Assembly (NCBI GenBank): GCA_036852015.1
Contig: JAANDG010000349.1
Span: 62,001-126,000, forward strand
Direction: 5' to 3'
Length of the DNA: 64,000 nt
DNA from: Pelodera strongyloides
Taxonomy: Eukaryota; Nematoda; Chromadorea; Rhabditida; Rhabditidae
The notes beneath the pieces were generated by a model that saw only the letters and a program-made list of their open reading frames with translations, was not told the DNA's origin and made no database searches. A program made the position numbers and the translations under genes. Shown here one piece after another: positions 25,732 through 37,500 of this stretch. Each line of letters opens with the position of its first letter. Within the stretch, counting starts at the first letter, position 1.

Positions 25732-27006
25732 ATGAATAAAGAAATCTATTGTTTGAAGTGTAGGAAACATACAAACACCATTGATATAACACAAATGATT
25801 TCCAAGAGTAATAGAAGTATGATGAAAGGATTATGTCATGATTGCAACACTACAAAGTGTAAATTTATCTCAACTCCAAAAAATGGAGGAGGATTGGAAA
25901 CTTCAGGGAAAAGTGATACAAAGATACTAGAAAAAACTTATTATTCTCCACTTAGTGGATTTTGTGCGATCAATGAGCTTGTCAGAAAGACAAAGAAACC
26001 TATCAAAGAGGTCAAAGAATTTCTGAATCAGCAAGATGTTTACACTCTACACAAACCAGCTAGGAAGAACTTCAAGAGTCAAAGAGTTTACGTTAGTGGA
26101 ATAGATGATCAATGGCAATCAGATTTAGTAGAAATGATTCCATATTCTGATGAAAATAAAGGTTATAAATATCTTTTGACTGTCATAGATTGTTTTTCAA
26201 AGTTTGCATGGGTTTTTCCTCTGAATAGTAAAACAGGTAAAGAAACTGCAGATGCTCTTGAGAGTATTTTCTCCAGATCAAAAAGAAAACCAAAAAAGAT
26301 GCAAACTGATAATGGAAAAGAGTATTATAATTCAAATTTAAAAAGTCTCTTTAAAAAATTGGAAATTAATCACTTTTCGACTTATTCAGATAAAAAAGCT
26401 TCAATAGTTGAAAGATTTAACCGGACATTAAAAGAGAAAATGTGGAAAATGATTACTCATGAGGGAAATCATAAATGGATACACATCCTTGATGATCTCG
26501 TAAAGGGATATAATAATCATTATCACACCTCAATAAAAATGACTCCCACACAGGCTTCAAAAATAGAAAATGAAAGTATTGTGTATAATAACTTATTTCC
26601 TTCGAAATTAGAAGGTGAATCTAATATCAAAATAGAAAATTCTACAAAATTCAAAATTGGTGATACCGTTAGAATTACTAAATATAAAGCTATTTTTAAT
26701 AAAGGTTATTTACCAAATTGGAGTACTGAACAATTCAAGATTTCTGACGTTCACCCATCTGGAGGAGATGGGATAATTATGTATTCTATCAAAGACTTAG
26801 CAGATGAGGAAATTAAAGGAAAGTTTTATGAAGAAGAACTTACACTATATAATAACTTAAGTGAAGAGTATAAAATTGAAAAAGTTCTGAAGAAAAGAAC
26901 AAGAAAAGAAAATGGGAAACCATTTAAGGAGCTACTAGTCAAGTGGTATGGATATCCGGAGAAGTTTAATTCTTGGATAAAGGAAGAAGACTTAAAAATT
27001 AAATAA
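25732..27006 (+). CDS. Maverick integrase with N-terminal zinc ribbon and C-terminal chromodomain
   Basis: ATG at 25732; 424 residues, no internal stop. Residues about 5-45 form a CxxC...CxxC zinc ribbon (CLKC, CHDC) of the type seen in large DNA viruses and polintons. The retroviral-type integrase core follows: catalytic Asp in QSDLVEM, Asp in QTDNGKEY, Glu in SIVERFNRTLK, with 33 residues between the last two. The last 55 residues are a chromodomain (LLVKWYGYP, FNSWIKEEDL), which in chromointegrases targets modified histones. The protein would join element ends to host DNA and make the 6-bp duplication. It is the only clearly intact catalytic gene left in this element and may serve this copy and others in trans. 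An SH3-like region (KFKIGDTVRITKYK) lies between core and chromodomain. Confidence 0.93.
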   Translation: MNKEIYCLKCRKHTNTIDITQMISKSNRSMMKGLCHDCNTTKCKFISTPKNGGGLETSGKSDTKILEKTYYSPLSGFCAINELVRKTKKPIKEVKEFLNQQDVYTLHKPARKNFKSQRVYVSGIDDQWQSDLVEMIPYSDENKGYKYLLTVIDCFSKFAWVFPLNSKTGKETADALESIFSRSKRKPKKMQTDNGKEYYNSNLKSLFKKLEINHFSTYSDKKASIVERFNRTLKEKMWKMITHEGNHKWIHILDDLVKGYNNHYHTSIKMTPTQASKIENESIVYNNLFPSKLEGESNIKIENSTKFKIGDTVRITKYKAIFNKGYLPNWSTEQFKISDVHPSGGDGIIMYSIKDLADEEIKGKFYEEELTLYNNLSEEYKIEKVLKKRTRKENGKPFKELLVKWYGYPEKFNSWIKEEDLKIK

Positions 27007-27044
27007 TTAAAAAATTAAATACTTACAATTTTCTATGAACATCT

Positions 27045-28000
27045 TTAGATGCTGACAACCTTAACTCTATTATCCTTGACTTCAACAATATTTTCACTCA
27101 AAATTAAACAATAACATTTAGTACTTTGAGCAATGTTTTTACCAAAACTCGCCTTTATTGTAACATCAGGTCGAGATGCAATAATTCTATCATTCTGTTT
27201 TGATACATCGAATACTAAAAGAGGATAGTAAAAATAATAAACATCTTCTTCCATGAAAATGTAATCCTTCGTTGATTCATAATAACTATTTCTAAATTCT
27301 TTAGCAAAGTTGTATTGTTGAACTGCATTAAATTTATCAAAGTCGAATTTTAAACATTCATATGGATATCTTTCTGAATTTAGTTCAACATAAATTTCCT
27401 CTAATCCACAATTATCGAATTTACTAGCATTTAGATAATTATTGTCTCTAGCAGTCTGAAAAGCAATGACAATATATTTTATCTTATCATATTTAGTTCC
27501 AAGTTTCCAAGTGAATTCTCTATTACCATTAGGAATAGTATAACTCTCAAATTGACGAGATATAAAAGGCATTTTAACTAATTTATTACTTTCAAGGACA
27601 TTGAGTAACTTATTTTGCATCTCTAAGGAAGGCATAATTTTAGGAATTATCCATTGAAGTTTATTGATAGTCATCTTTGCTGTAAATTTAGTAGGATCAC
27701 TAGAAGTGATAGAATTCTTGTTTTCTGGAGATCTTTAGAGTGATAATTGATGCTTTCTTCCGTAAATTACCTTATTGTAACATTCAGCAAATCCAAAAAT
27801 GTGAGTCAATGGAATGCAGAATGTAAGTATGCCTTTTCTATTCTTAGTGTATTTATTTATTTTATAATTCATGATATCCTTTGTTTCTAAAATCCAACCA
27901 AAAGTATTTTGTTTATTCATTGTTGAACTATAAGTGAGAAGTCCCTTCATGAGTGAAGCTCTTCCAGGATCAATGAAAAACAAATCCAACTCAGTATTTT
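27045..28000 (-). pseudogene. Maverick capsid-type protein, interrupted by an in-frame stop
   Basis: Two open stretches in the same frame (27989-27738 and 27734-27045) are separated only by a TAA at 27737-27735; there is no frame change. The second stretch carries motifs that recur in metazoan Maverick structural proteins (YPLLVFDVSKQ, NSERYPYE); the first has FCIPLTHIFGF and KVIYGRKH. I believe it is one of the jelly-roll capsid proteins, but cannot decide between major and minor type by eye. The frame stays open for some bases upstream of 28000 where it runs into the polymerase remnant, so the N-terminus is probably lost at the deletion junction. It converges with the integrase gene (39 bases between ends). 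Confidence 0.7.
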
Positions 28001-28010
28001 GAATATTTCG

Positions 28011-29372
28011 ATGAATGAAGTAAGCAAATCACAAATTCGGAAGTACATTGAAAATCTTAATAGTCAAGGAAAAGGATGTATTCTAGAAGTGGACTTGGAA
28101 TATCCAAATGAGTTGCATCATAAGCATAATGAGTTTCCACTTTGTCCCGAAATAAGAGACTTTGGTAATGGAATTAAAAAGTTGTGTAATACTTTAGAGG
28201 ATAAAAACAATTATGTAATTCATTATCAAAACCTACTACAAGCACTAGATCTTGGAATGAAATTGAAGAAAATCAAAAGAGTCTTGACATTTGATGAGAG
28301 TGACTGGCTTGCTTCTTACATTGATCTAAATACCAATCTTCGTAAAAAAGCTAAAAACGATTTCTTCAAACTTATGAATAATTCTGTTTTTGGTAAGACA
28401 ATGGAGAATGTTCGCAATAGAGTTGATGTGAAATTAATATTTTCTGGTGAAACTGAATTAATGAAAAACGGAGAAACTCATTACATTTCGAAGAAGGATA
28501 GAATAACTAAGTTAGCTAAGAAACCTAACTTCAATAGGAATATAATAATAAACAAAGAATTAAATCTTGTTGAAATGGCAACAACTAAAATAGTTCTTGA
28601 TAAGCCTATTTATGTTGGATTTGCTATCTTGGAGCTTAGTAAATGGCTGATGTATGATTTTCATTATAATGTTATGAAGAAGAAATACAATCTTAATGTG
28701 AAGTTGTGTTATCAGGACACAGATTCTCTTATTTATGAAATTATTACTTCCGACTTATACGAAGATATTCAGAATGATCAAAATATAAAAGAATATTTCG
28801 ATTTCAGTGAATATCCGGAATGCCATCCTTTGTATAATGTTAAAAATAAAAAAGTAGTTGGCAAATTCAAAGATGAATTAAATGGTTTGATAATGGAAGA
28901 ACTTGTAGCCTTGAAACCCAAACAATATGCATATAAAATTGCTGAAGAAACACGTGAAAACTTCATAGAATACTACAAGAAGAGAATTCAGGAAGAAAAA
29001 GAAAATCCGAAACTTTCAAAGGTACCCAAACCTGGAGAAGAGAATAAAAAGAGTAAAGGAATAAAGAAAAATGTTGTAAAATCATTGAATGTTGAAGAAT
29101 TTAGAGAAAGTCTATTCAATAAAACAATTGTTAGAAAGAAACAATATTGTATTCGAAGCATCAAACAACAGCTATATACTCAAGAACAGGAGAAAGTTGT
29201 GTTTGACAATGAAGGTACTGCAGCAAAATTACTACATTTCAAACGAATTATCATTCCTAATTCATATGATACAAATGCTTATGGATTTAATCCCCTTTCA
29301 AAGGATATCCTAAAGAATCTGCAAGCGTTCACTTTAGTGAAGAAGAGAAAGAATAACATCCCGGAAAGTTGA
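28011..29372 (+). pseudogene. Maverick DNA polymerase B, C-terminal part only
   Basis: About 453 residues remain from the first ATG (28011) of a protein that is normally over 1000. Family landmarks present: the stretch after motif A (EVDLEYPNELHHKHNE), motif B (FFKLMNNSVFGKTMENVRNR) and motif C (YQDTDSLIY). The exonuclease domain, terminal-protein region and the DxxNLYG motif A are missing, so it cannot be an active replicative enzyme. The remaining frame has no stop, suggesting that the deletion is recent. The left limit coincides with the divergent capsid-type fragment, marking the internal deletion junction near 28000. It overlaps the protease 3' end by about 39 bases in convergent orientation. 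Confidence 0.88.
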
Positions 29373-29806
29373 ATATTCTAGTAGTTTCAAAAGTAGCAAA
29401 CAGTAATAACCACAATGATGTGTATTGAACTCTTGTATTTGAAATGTTGACAACTCGATGACTGATTTTTTATTTTCCTCTTTTGAGGCTTTCAAATACT
29501 CTTGAAGTTCTAATGGAGGATCTAAACCGAAGGAATCAAAATAATAAATCTTCTTATTATTCTTGGAGTAACATACCCAATGAGTACCTTTATTATTAGA
29601 AGAATCTAGATTGACAATACCTACTTCTCTTTCTTTAATTCCTTGTGTTGGTAAAGTGTCTCTCATAAGTGTCTCTCTTTTATGTGTGCGTAATAAATTA
29701 TTATTATTATTATAAAGATTCCTCTGAAATTCTTGATTTCTAATAATTTTACCAAAGGAAGGAGATCTATATTTGTTAATGGTTTCAGGTCTTTTGAGAA
29801 TTTCAT
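29334..29806 (-). pseudogene. Maverick adenain-like cysteine protease, interrupted
   Basis: The main frame (29666-29334, 110 residues) shows the C5/Ulp1-type catalytic features: His in GTHWVCY, Asp in YYFDSFG, and Cys in HHCGYYCLLL. The expected N-terminal part, ending NFRGIF, is encoded at 29806-29714. Between the two lies 47 bases (29713-29667) made of an ATA/TAA microsatellite and a partial duplication of gagagacactt, which shifts the frame. In intact relatives the NFRGxF motif runs straight into MRDTLP. The protease would mature capsid proteins; here it is probably dead. Confidence 0.82.
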
Positions 29807-29841
29807 TTATTGAGCATTATTTTTATTCAAAATGTTAGCGC

Positions 29842-30051
29842 AATATTTCGACCATTTCGACCACTGGATTTCGACCATATTTTTTATAACGCACTTTTCG
29901 ACCATTTCCCCATTTTTGAAAATTGTTGAAAATGACACATTTTTGAAGAGTTAAGACACAAAATCAATGAAAATAAGCCTTAAAATGGCTGAAAATGTAG
30001 AAATGGAGTATGGGCGAAAAGGTGCGCTAGAACGGTATTCTATCTATTATT
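29842..30051 (-). repeat. Right terminal inverted repeat of the Maverick
   Basis: Inverted copy of 22797-23006, with one base difference seen by hand. The GGTCGAAA motifs recur in complement. Confidence 0.92.
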
Positions 30052-30057
30052 GTTGTT
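30052..30057. repeat. Target-site duplication of the Maverick, right copy
   Basis: GTTGTT, matching 22791-22796. Confidence 0.85.
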
Positions 30058-31543
30058 GCACATTTCTCAATGTAGATGTCGTTTACTGTCATTAGACAGC
30101 TTATGGAGGCCTACGGACAAAACATTCCTGTAGGCGCGTAAAACCACAAACAATAGTACACGAGTATCCGAAGAGGAATTGTACATACTGTACGGTACTG
30201 AAATGGAGAGTAGTAAACGAAGACAAAATTCGCATTTAGGACTGCTTGAGTTATTAGTGCAATAAAGAGTTATTTTAATTTTATAACACTACTTATGCAT
30301 TTAAAATATAAAACAGTTAATTTATTATATTGGTATTAAGTTCAATGTGAAAATTTATAATAATAATTTATTACGTACACATAAAATTCATGGGAAATTA
30401 TTGGAAACGGTACTAATAGCCCACGAATAGTGTAGTGTAAGCAGATGAGCGATGTTGGTTTTCGTGATTCTGACTGCCAATACAGGGCAGGAGGCAACAT
30501 TTACTTGAGAATTAATAAAACGAATAAAATAAATTGAATAATAAAATATGGGTGCAAATTAAAAATGTAAGCGGGCTTATTGGATTGGATGTCTGCTCGA
30601 AAAAAAAATAATTGCCGAACATGCAATTACCAAATATATAATGTGTTTTGCCAATGACAGAATAATTGCTTCGTTACGCAATATGCAGGCAGCAAAGTGC
30701 GGTAGAAACGTTCTTATCATAGTTATTCAATATAACTAGTGAATACTGCTTAATTTCTTCAATGTAAGTATAGGGTTCTTTTCTTTCGGTTAGAGGAACG
30801 CCCAACCATTGCAACCACTCTGAGATTTTCAATTAGTGCAGTTTTTGGAGTATAGAAACAACAACGAATCAACGTGTGAAATTTTCTCAGAATTCCAGCA
30901 GAACTAAAATTTTCAGCTTCGATTTTTATGTACTTTTTTTGTGGGAACACGTACGGCCCGATTTGGAAATATTTGCCACATTATAAACGTAAGAAGGTTC
31001 GATTAGAATGCAAGCAAATGTAGTGTGACTTTGATCATGGACTTATATACTTACGTCATTATCATAAGCCCGACACATAATTTTGGTGTAAACCAAGCTC
31101 GGAATTGTCAGTAAATCACATGACATATTGTTCAATAAACATTTGACATTTATTAAACATTACAACGAAAGGCCACCTGCCCAGGAAGTAGCGTAAACTC
31201 AAAAATAGTCAACACCTGAAATAGCGTGGGCAGCAATATACAATTTCTTCCTGTAACTAAAATTTATAAAAGCATCACATAGCGGAATAAATTCACAAGG
31301 TAAAATTAGTACGCATGTACGTAAATCGAAACATATAGAACATATAACTAGCTTCTGCCGCAATGTGTCTGGCATTCTGATGTTGTGGGATCTCAGTTTT
31401 GTGAAATCAAACAATCTCCGTAAATTAGATCCACAATTCGTTTATCATTAACCACTTGCGGGAAAAAAACGATATGAGTGGGTTACCGTGAAAACAAACT
31501 TTTATTGTGAGGTAAGAACGTCTTTCTTGTATCTGGTCGATAT
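30058..31543. other. Intergenic, nothing recognised
   Basis: AT-rich sequence between the Maverick and the 3' end of the lactamase-like gene. No open frame or RNA gene could be supported. Confidence 0.5.
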
Positions 31544-34500
31544 TCAATATTGTTTCTTTCGGTCCAAGGTTTCGTAAATAAAATTGCGTATTTTCTCGTA
31601 TGACTGAGAACCCCAATCTCCCGGTTTGAGTCCATTGCGCACCAGTGCAATCACCAGATCACGTTCTTTGTCAACTTCAATAAACTGCTGCCCGTTTCCA
31701 ACAAAAACGATTGCCCATTCCTAGAAAATAATGCTACAAATGTAGTAGGACTTATTTCTAACGAAGATCCAAACGTAATCTCAGATCATGTCAAAATCCG
31801 TAGAGTGTCTTCATATTGCTGCTTTATTTTTTGGACCACTATTCGAACATACTAATTTTTGTGCTTATTCTGAATCATACTTCTTCTTTGTTCGGTACCG
31901 GATGATAGAAGAATCCATGTCCGTATTTCTTTTCGTGAGCTAGACAAATATCGAAGGCTGTGCCGTTCGGTTTAATCAGTTTTTCCCACTTTTCTTCCGG
32001 AATAATACCCGCCTGAATTGCAAGCACTCTCAACAATTGTGCATTTTTATGTGAACCAAAATTATAGGAATTCACTGGTCTTGGAGGTGCGCCATTTGAA
32101 TCAAACACTTCAACCGAATGTCTTTAAATTGTGAGTAGGTTTAATAAAAGTTTTCAATGATTATTCAATAAAAGTTTTTCATATAAGACTGAATACCTCC
32201 CAGAATTGCCGAACAGTTTTAGCGAAGGCCCTCGGTGTTCCGATCCCCATGCTACTTATAATGGGCAGTTGTTGGATTTCTGGATTGTTATACGGTACAT
32301 TGTCCTACAAAATGTGAAGTTTTCTTTGAGCTGCACCGCATGACACACAGTAAAACAAATATACTGGCGCATAACCACAAAAATGTCGTCATATGGAAGC
32401 GAGGTCCAAATCTGTCCCATGAATCTTGCACACAATTATTAAAGATGTGAAAATTAGTTCAAAAGCATTCACTTTATGTAGTGAATTTCACTTACCCTTC
32501 TCATCACAGATAGGAAATAAGGAAAATTCGCGGATATGTCAGCGAGTCCACCGTATTTCGCATGTGTGTGAATTATGTTAAGAAACCTGAAATTAAAAAA
32601 TCTTAAACAATAGGTCTAATGATGAATACTGCACTTGAGCGATTAATTCCTGGCTGCAAGCTCTTCTTACCTTAGCGGGTGGGCAATGTGCGCCATAAAG
32701 GACTGTGTGAGGGGAGGGTTAACAACCCTAGCCACCCTGTGATGTTCTTCCTTAGGCAGTCCTATATAGAAGTCCTTATCTAAAAACCGGTTGATTTAGG
32801 GGAAAGTTGTGGCCTTTGATTAACACAGAAATAGTGAGTGAACTGTGAACTTCAACTCTACTTATCATAACATGTTCGAACGTACCTCCCATTGAATTCT
32901 TTACCTCCTGCTCGACAAATTGCGAAATATTTCTTTGTTTTGGGTCAACTCTTCTGAAGAGTTCGTCGAGAAGAAATCCATATGTGAGAGCGTGGTATCC
33001 CAAATGCGTGCCCGCGGGCCACATTGGGGCTGACTGAAAACATCGTCAGCCTGTACATCATCGCTAAAGGAAGACACGAAACGCAGCTTCGTTTCGAGCA
33101 ACTCCCAATTGGCGACCACACCTACCGATATAAAAAAAATTCCTTGTGAATACGGCCAGACTAACATGCTCCTCCGGAAGCTGTTGTCGTTAATCTCCCT
33201 GCAGATTTCCCCACGAATGATCATCTTTGCTAACATTTAACCATAAGATTAAAAAAAATCCGCCTCATTTCCTTGTATCTAACCTCTTCTATGATATTAG
33301 AGATAACATTTGGTTGGCTGGCCTCTTCAGGTGAGAATTCTCTGCTGAATTTAATCAATCCAGATCGATGGTCGAGCAATTCCCGAACTGTCAAATTTTC
33401 CTTATGGTGTTTTCCAAACTCTGGCCAGTAGAAGATGACCTAAACGAACAAAATTTCGAAGTGCCCTCTTGGTGGGATAAACAATCAAAAATGCCGCCAC
33501 GTATCGTGTAATTCTATATTTTCAGCAAATGTACCTCTTTATCATAATTGACGTATCCCCGTGCTTCGAGCGCAGCAAAGCACAATCCGCCGAAGATTTT
33601 CGTTGATGAATAAAATACACCCAGGGTATTCTTCTTCCAGCTGGCGGCTGCTGTTCTAACAATAAAGTTGGGAATTTATATTTCAAGAGCTTCGAAAATC
33701 ATAATTTGACAACTGATGCCTGCTGATTATTGTTTGCGTAAATGTTTATGCGGACCCTGCATCAGAAAAAAAATGTTTCTATTAGGGTCACACAGTAAAA
33801 AAAGTGTGAAGCGTTCATTAGCGTGGGTTGAAGCTAAAGTGAAATATCCCTCCTAATGAAATGGAGAACAACATAATGATCAATTTGGTGATGAAGTGGG
33901 CTATAAACACATAATGCAAGAACACGGTGGGTCGGATCCCGTCACCGTTTCTAACTTTCTGGAACTTTTTTCAATGAAATTGCAATACTTTGGAAGATTC
34001 GCAAAAAAACTACAATCATTGCTCCACATTTTGTGCCATTTTGTGACTCGCATGCTTATCAACACTAAGGATTACCAGTTTGGAACCTTTCCACGATGTG
34101 TGAGGCAAGCTAATTGTTCTACGATGAATTCTAAATAAACTCGCGAAAAATGCGTATATTATTTGTATTATAATTATTGAGTATAAACCAACTTATCCGA
34201 ATATCCCGCGTAAATGTCAACCACCAATTCTCCTTTATAAAGTACGGACATAGCTACTCCCTCGGCTTCATCGCGGAGCATTTCGCTGAAGAACAATAAC
34301 ACCTTCACATTTGAAATTAATGTGTTGCTAACTGCTGTGTTGGAATGTGGAGAACAAATATGTCCTATAGATTTGCAATTTGACAATTAACATACAATAA
34401 TCGTTTAACGTATGTTGATTTGACTGATACTTGCAATAAACATACGTAAATAATCGTTCTACTTCCTTGAAATCCTCAGCTACATTTCCTTGTGGCTCCA

Positions 34501-34579
34501 AAGGAATGTTCATTCCCGAGAATAAATACACAGTCACAGCTGCAAATACGACCAATTTCGAAATCGCTCTTGAAGTCAT
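31544..34579 (-). CDS. Beta-lactamase-like serine hydrolase family protein (LACT type)
   Basis: Ten exons on the minus strand: 34579-34446, 34285-34193, 33655-33535, 33439-33284, 33033-32886, 32779-32671, 32586-32496, 32304-32197, about 32112-31881, 31720-31544; about 455 residues. The N-terminus (KLVVFAAVTVYLFSG) is a signal peptide or anchor, so the protein is secreted or membrane-bound. Class C/DD-peptidase-type motifs are visible: SxxK as SSTK (Ser92, Lys95), the Tyr motif in LGYHALTYG (Tyr181), and the conserved family segments LTVRELLDHRSGL, AKYGGLADISANFPYFLSVM and MGIGTPRAFA. Such proteins are expanded in nematodes; substrates are mostly unknown and they need not hydrolyse beta-lactams. 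All exon joins agree in phase except exon 8 to exon 9, where the only acceptor (tttaaag) leaves one base too many. That may be an assembly error, an unusual splice or the first lesion of a decaying gene. Confidence 0.85.
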
Positions 34580-37500
34580 TTTGTGTTCTCTGTGTATGCA
34601 GTGGAAGATTTGTATTTTTGCTTGAAGCAGTGCGCAGAAGAAATATAGTGTCCGTGTAATGTCCCTTCAGGAATAGGCAATGACTTTTCCCACAAACAGT
34701 ATGTACTGCATGGTTAAGAAACCTGTGTGCTATCAGTTTTTTTACAGATAACGAGTGTGGTAGTAAATAAATAGAGACTGTCTAAGTGTCTAGAAATAAC
34801 TGTCATAGAGAAGCCTTTTCAGACGTCTGCGACTTAAGACGATAAAATCTATTATCATAATTATGATTCAGTACGTTTATAATAATTGAATGTAGCGTAG
34901 TGATGAAACCACGCTTCCGTTGTAGTCAGTTGTCTTCATTTGGATTGGATTTTAAAAGTAATTGGGCTTAACCTATTCATTAAGTAAAGTTCCGCGCAGT
35001 CAATCTCCAACCAATGCGGACGGAAAGAGCCTATAAGAAAACTTTAATGCCAGTGGATTAAACGATTACTTGTTGCCCGTTTCGATCACTACATAATCGA
35101 AAAGAAACGAATACCAACAAAGATATATTCCAGCTCTAATTGCACGTCATATTCATCTAAACTTAAAGGCACAAATACTGTAAGAAAAGGCTTATGTGCT
35201 ATTATTACAAACGTATTGATGAAATAACGTCCGTTATTACACGCAAATTTTTATATGGTTTGTTTCCATTATTGGATCCCCATGAAGTTTATTCTAGTGT
35301 GACATGTTTCCACCGTGGTTCCTTTCACATATTATTTTCACTGTGTACAAACACGGAGATAGAATCTCCGTGCGTCTGATTGTCATATATTTGACCAGAT
35401 TGGAACATAAGATGAGGGACAACCTCAAGAAGCGATCCTTGAATATATATCGCATTGGAATGCGTAATCGCATCTATTGTGCCCTATTTTGCATGTGTCA
35501 TATCATGAATTATGTGATTTCAACAACAGCTAAACTGGGCGCGACAATTTTCTGGTTACTTGCGCAAATGAAAGTTTCAATACATGTATAGTTGCTCGAA
35601 AGAACGGTTTTGTTATAGATGCCTAATTTGACACTCAGATTTGCTTAGGCCCCTAAGCTTTCTCAAATGTATATAAGCTCGGTAAAACAAGAAGGAGGGG
35701 AATCTTTGTGTGTGGACCGGTATGCGTGAGGCTCGAGAGTAGGTACTGCCCGGAGCTAATAAGGGTATATCCCTGCCCATAAAACAGTAAGCAAGAACCA
35801 CGTGCTCTTTTAGCTCGAAAGATCAACCATTAGGGAATTTCAGATTCCTGAAATTTAGGTACATTACTTCTAAATTGGGAGGTATTTGTTTTGAAAAGTT
35901 AATTTGTCGCCCGATTGAGCCCCCCGCTATGCAAAAATTAAACAGGTGGCGTCACAACTTTCACTGATTTATATGCTAACTTATGTTTTACAAAAAACCA
36001 GTGTACTGAAGATGGTAACTGGTTCATAACCATGCCCCTCGTCTCTGTCACCCAGCTTGTCACACGTTAGGGCAAGTGTTCCGTCGTGTTATCCCTTTCT
36101 CCATCCAGCTATCAGTGTCGCATCTACTATTTAGTGGCATTGCATTGTCGCATCCATGTGTGTATGTTCAACCAAGAATTGGGTCACTGGTTGGGTGAAA
36201 GTCAGCATTTTTGGATCGAATCTCTTTGTCGCTTTTATTCGGGTGGAAAGTTTTGTGAAAAAGGGAAAACATTGCCGTGTTAGCCGTGATTGCGAAAGGA
36301 TAAACCCGAGTTCTTACTGACTTACTACAATTTGCTGAAGCAATCAATCGAGTTTGGCGCTTCATATAGTTATGACGCCATTCTGATGTTTCAGCCATTA
36401 TCCGTTATCCCTCATCTCTCAGCTAATTTACGCAGTATTATTAATTGGCTCCGGTTTCCAATATATCCCACTGAAAGAATTCCACCCGCGATGCCATGTT
36501 CCCGATACTTGAAACTTGCTTTGAAAACTCAAATTCCAAAAACACGTTCTACACTTGAAATAACCAAGGATGTCTCGTCGGCAAAAATTTTGATATTTTC
36601 CTCGGAAATAAATGTACATAAGGCAACTATGCCTACAATTAGTATTGGATGCTGATTGGCTGCACCCCATGTAAACAAATATCTGAATGCCTGCTTCATC
36701 GTATTGTCAAATGCAGGATGAGCAAAGTAAATGTAGCTTTTAGTATTTTGTGGAGAAGACTCTATGGCTTCAATTAAACTGAAGCATGGAAGCTAATTGC
36801 AACATCTGCTTCAATTCGTTCATGGAGTACCACTTTCGGGTTCACATCCCACCCAAAAAAAGTAGATGTTCCGGCTAGCTCGTTTGCTCTTTTTCCACCC
36901 ACTTCTCATTGGATATTGCGAGAATAAGCATGATCAAGTAAATACCCGTTCATAGCAAACTCGCGGAGATGAGCGCTAGCGATTATTACACAACCATTAG
37001 GTCTAGTTTAAACTTTAAAAATAAAAGGCACCATTTGTTTAAAAAAAAAACAATATGAAAAATATAAGCGAAAGGTTGAACCTGCGTCAAAAAAACACTA
37101 AATTATTTTTTAACATATCAAAGGCATTTGTACAGATATTCCATTATCAGAGGTTCAAACAAATATGTGAGCCCGGCCCTCTTATGGTAATCAAACACAA
37201 GGAATGCGGATTTGAAGCTGGAAAAGACAGCTTTAGAAAATGGGCATGCAAATTTTACGAGCGCACGTTCCAACCAATTGGAGCGCTATCAGCCTGCGGG
37301 GATGCGTTTTTTGCCTTCCAAATCAGCCAAAAATATATGCGAGAATGTGTCTTGAGACGGACTTTTTAACACTGTAAATTGTATGTGGTTGAGAAGTTGA
37401 AGCAGGTGTACATGCTGTGTATATTAACAAAATAAAATGTACGCGACCAAAGAGAGCAGGGATTTGAACAAATTCTGAAACAAACAACGAATGCGGAAAC

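Larger units (their letters stand above)
22797..30051. mobile_element. Maverick/Polinton, internally deleted, with cargo gene
   Basis: A 7255-base element bounded by 210-bp terminal inverted repeats (22797-23006 and 29842-30051) and a 6-bp GTTGTT duplication. Complete Mavericks are usually about 15-20 kb. Contents from left: tandem 40-bp repeats, a multi-exon minus-strand gene of cellular appearance, a coiled-coil ORF (+), an integrase (+), a capsid-type pseudogene (-), a DNA polymerase B remnant (+) and an adenain-like protease remnant (-). The packaging ATPase and most of the polymerase are absent. The TIRs appear identical apart from one clear difference (T versus C in the ATCTAGTGG segment), which implies recent insertion although most element genes are broken. 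It may move only with help from intact relatives. Confidence 0.92.

Noticed and set aside
32901..33236. 111-codon minus-strand frame overlapping the lactamase-like gene
   Set aside because: It covers intron 4 and part of exon 5 in another frame; the phase-consistent exon 5 starts at 33033. An alternative exon in this GC-richer intron cannot be fully excluded.
36290..36670. Overlapping frames on both strands, possible gene remnant
   Set aside because: No motif recognised in either strand and stops interrupt the better-looking minus-strand frame.
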